The notes under the pieces were generated by a model. It searched no databases. It saw only the letters and a program-made list of their open reading frames with translations, and was not told where the DNA came from. The position numbers and the translations under genes are program-made. Shown piece after piece: positions 62,719 through 64,000 of a stretch of DNA of 64,000 nucleotides. Every line of letters begins with the position of its first letter. Within the stretch, counting starts at the first letter, position 1. The stretch lies in contig CM068314.1 of assembly GCA_034766995.1 (NCBI GenBank), positions 32,698,208 to 32,762,207 on the forward strand, written 5' to 3'. This DNA is from Acanthacorydalis orientalis (lineage: Eukaryota > Arthropoda > Insecta > Megaloptera > Corydalidae).

Positions 62719-64000
62719 AATTTTTCAAATATTAGGTTGGTAGAAAAATAATTGCGGTTTATGACCTTCAAGTACATATACATTACCGCAATTATTTTCC
62801 TACCAACTTAATAGTTTATCAGTTTTTAAACATAAAAAAAATACTTTTTTCTTATTACAAATTTGAATACAAATATTTTTCTTTAAATTATTACTAATAG
62901 AAATCTTACCAATACATCTAGCTTTTCGTAGATCAACTTCCTTTTGTTGACCACCATTCTGACAATATATCATTTTACGATAATGCAACAAAAGCCAAGC
63001 ACCTTTCCATTCCCCACTAGCACCTTCTCGTAAATATACCCAACCAGCTCTAGTATAATCTGAAGTAAGAGTTGTAGAGAATACATTAGTGAGACTTTCT
63101 AAAATTTTTTGCATCCATATTCTTCTATCACTCATGTTATCAGTTCCAAAAACATGTCTGGATCGTGGTCCTTTGCCAGTAGTTGCAACTTCAAAACAAT
63201 ATAATTCACTTTCTGTAGTAAATAAGTTTTTATCATTGTTTGGCCTAAAAATCACAATTTATCAAAATTTCAAGTAAAATTAATATAATAAAATATTAAC
63301 TTAGAATAATTAAGTGTTACAATGTCAAAATGTACACATAAACCAATATGTTCATACATTAATAATTCAAACATACTCTATAATCCCAAAGTCAATTAAT
63401 TAAAATCACAAATATATATATATATATATACATATATATTGAGTATATACTTTAAAATGTATAGATATATTTTAAAATTAAATACACGCATGTACATTGA
63501 TTCTTTTTATTTATAAATTATAAAGAAAACTTACATTATTTTATTTTGTGCAATAAGCTGAATGCTTAAAATTGAATCCAAAGTAATTGTTTCTTTTGCT
63601 AATTTCATTGTATTTTCAGTGTAAGCAATTAATTTTCCATTAATAAGATGACAATACCTAGGATTCAAATCTCCAAAAAAATCTTCCATTGTTAAATTTC
63701 TTCCAACTCTTACAACATTTCCTTTGTGTGAAATAAGTGATTGACTAATCAGAGAGGGTCTTTCAACATATTTTGTTTTTAAATCATCTTTACTACGAAA
63801 ACTCATTCTAGTAATATTTTTTGCTGATGGTGGCACAAGTTTGAAAACATTACTCCATTTTTGAGGCATCCAACTTGATTTTTCTGCATTTTTATTTTCA
63901 TTTGCCTCAGTTTCTTTTTCTGTGTTTTTAATTTCTATCACTTCAGTAGTATCAGATGTTTGTTTTGAAATTTCATCAACACTTTCTTGATGGTCTTTTA
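59629..64000 (-). CDS. RhoGAP15B/ARAP-like Rho GTPase-activating protein, 3' part
   Basis: Eight exons (63535-64000 open at the edge, 62910-63244, 62407-62649, 61963-62175, 61623-61810, 60474-60719, 60020-60379, 59629-59901) keep one frame for 773 residues to a TGA. Domain order: an acidic/Lys-rich low-complexity stretch, a PH domain (RYCHLINGKLIAYTENT...DRRIWMQKIL), a second PH (AGWVYLREGASGEWKGAWLLL), RhoGAP (GIYRHSGSDKTIAELL with the catalytic Arg finger, then VLKRFFRNLP and NLSTVWSPSL), an RA domain (VWIHLNEPNSGKCYHISV...VLRWGYW) and a C-terminal PH (LTYYKDKN...WPIEDIVWYIG...IRWLAAM). This matches the C-terminal half of ARAP1-3 and fly RhoGAP15B. It should inactivate Rho-family GTPases at phosphoinositide-rich membranes. 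The 5' end lies outside the window. Confidence 0.9.
61877..61898. repeat. (TA)n microsatellite, short
   Basis: About 22 nt of TA in an intron of the RhoGAP gene. Confidence 0.85.
62671..62713. repeat. (TA)n microsatellite
   Basis: About 42 nt of TA in the same RhoGAP intron as the 80-bp MITE. Confidence 0.92.
62732..62811. mobile_element. 80-bp mariner-type foldback MITE with TA duplication
   Basis: The left arm begins TTAGGTTGGTAGAAAAATAA and the right arm, read inward, TTAAGTTGGTAGGAAAATAA. About 27 nt per arm match with two or three differences, and the loop is only about 26 nt. TA flanks both ends (62730-62731 and 62812-62813). TTAGGTTGG-type ends are common in mariner elements. It sits in a RhoGAP-gene intron and would fold into a near-perfect RNA hairpin. 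Confidence 0.85.
63413..63440. repeat. (TA)n microsatellite, short
   Basis: About 27 nt of TA with one CATA interruption, in the RhoGAP gene intron nearest the right edge. Confidence 0.85.

Overview
This is a very AT-rich animal nuclear window. It holds spliced genes with short GT-AG introns, dozens of long (TA)n microsatellites and several decayed mariner copies. The protein families (an insect-type highwire, an ARAP/RhoGAP15B-like RhoGAP, a sarcospan homologue), the composition, a short TTAGG-type run and the mariner/piggyBac content point to an insect, most plausibly a hymenopteran such as a bee. The species call is inference.

Layout. 1-22.7 kb is gene-poor: (TA)n tracts, one full-length but dead mariner-like element (8.45-9.52 kb), two short piggyBac-type MITEs with TTAA duplications (11.57-11.89 and 16.63-17.24 kb), a foldback at 3.2 kb, and one two-exon gene on the + strand (18.1-20.1 kb) for a type I membrane protein of 476 aa with an LRR/solenoid-like ectodomain. 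22.7-34.9 kb (- strand) carries the first 28 coding exons of highwire/MYCBP2, the giant E3 ubiquitin ligase. The open frame runs for 2266 codons, from an N-terminal ATG through the RCC1 region and two PHR domains. It then stops at a splice donor, and none of the downstream domains (filamin, DOC, RING) is found in the remaining 22.7 kb. The + strand 18-20 kb gene therefore probably lies inside a very large highwire intron.

34.9-43.1 kb is the divergent intergenic region between highwire (-) and a four-exon sarcospan-like tetraspan gene (+, 43.06-52.37 kb, 357 aa, first intron 7.3 kb). That intron contains a near-complete dead mariner. 54.8-55.5 kb (-) is a small two-exon gene for a secreted protein with one thrombospondin type 1 repeat. 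55.7-57.9 kb holds two more mariner relics. 59.6-64.0 kb (-) is the 3' part of a RhoGAP15B/ARAP-like gene (PH, PH, RhoGAP, RA, PH), which runs off the right edge.

The genes are unrelated functionally, apart from a loose theme of synapse, cytoskeleton and membrane signalling. Splice sites were placed by eye. They are supported by intact reading phase: highwire sums to 6800 nt, the sarcospan-like gene to 1074 nt, the TSR gene to 636 nt, and the RhoGAP gene to 774 in-frame codons including the stop. Recurrent hairpin-forming sequences (palindromic (TG)n-(TA)n-(CA)n tracts and tiny foldback MITEs) are the most unusual non-coding signal.
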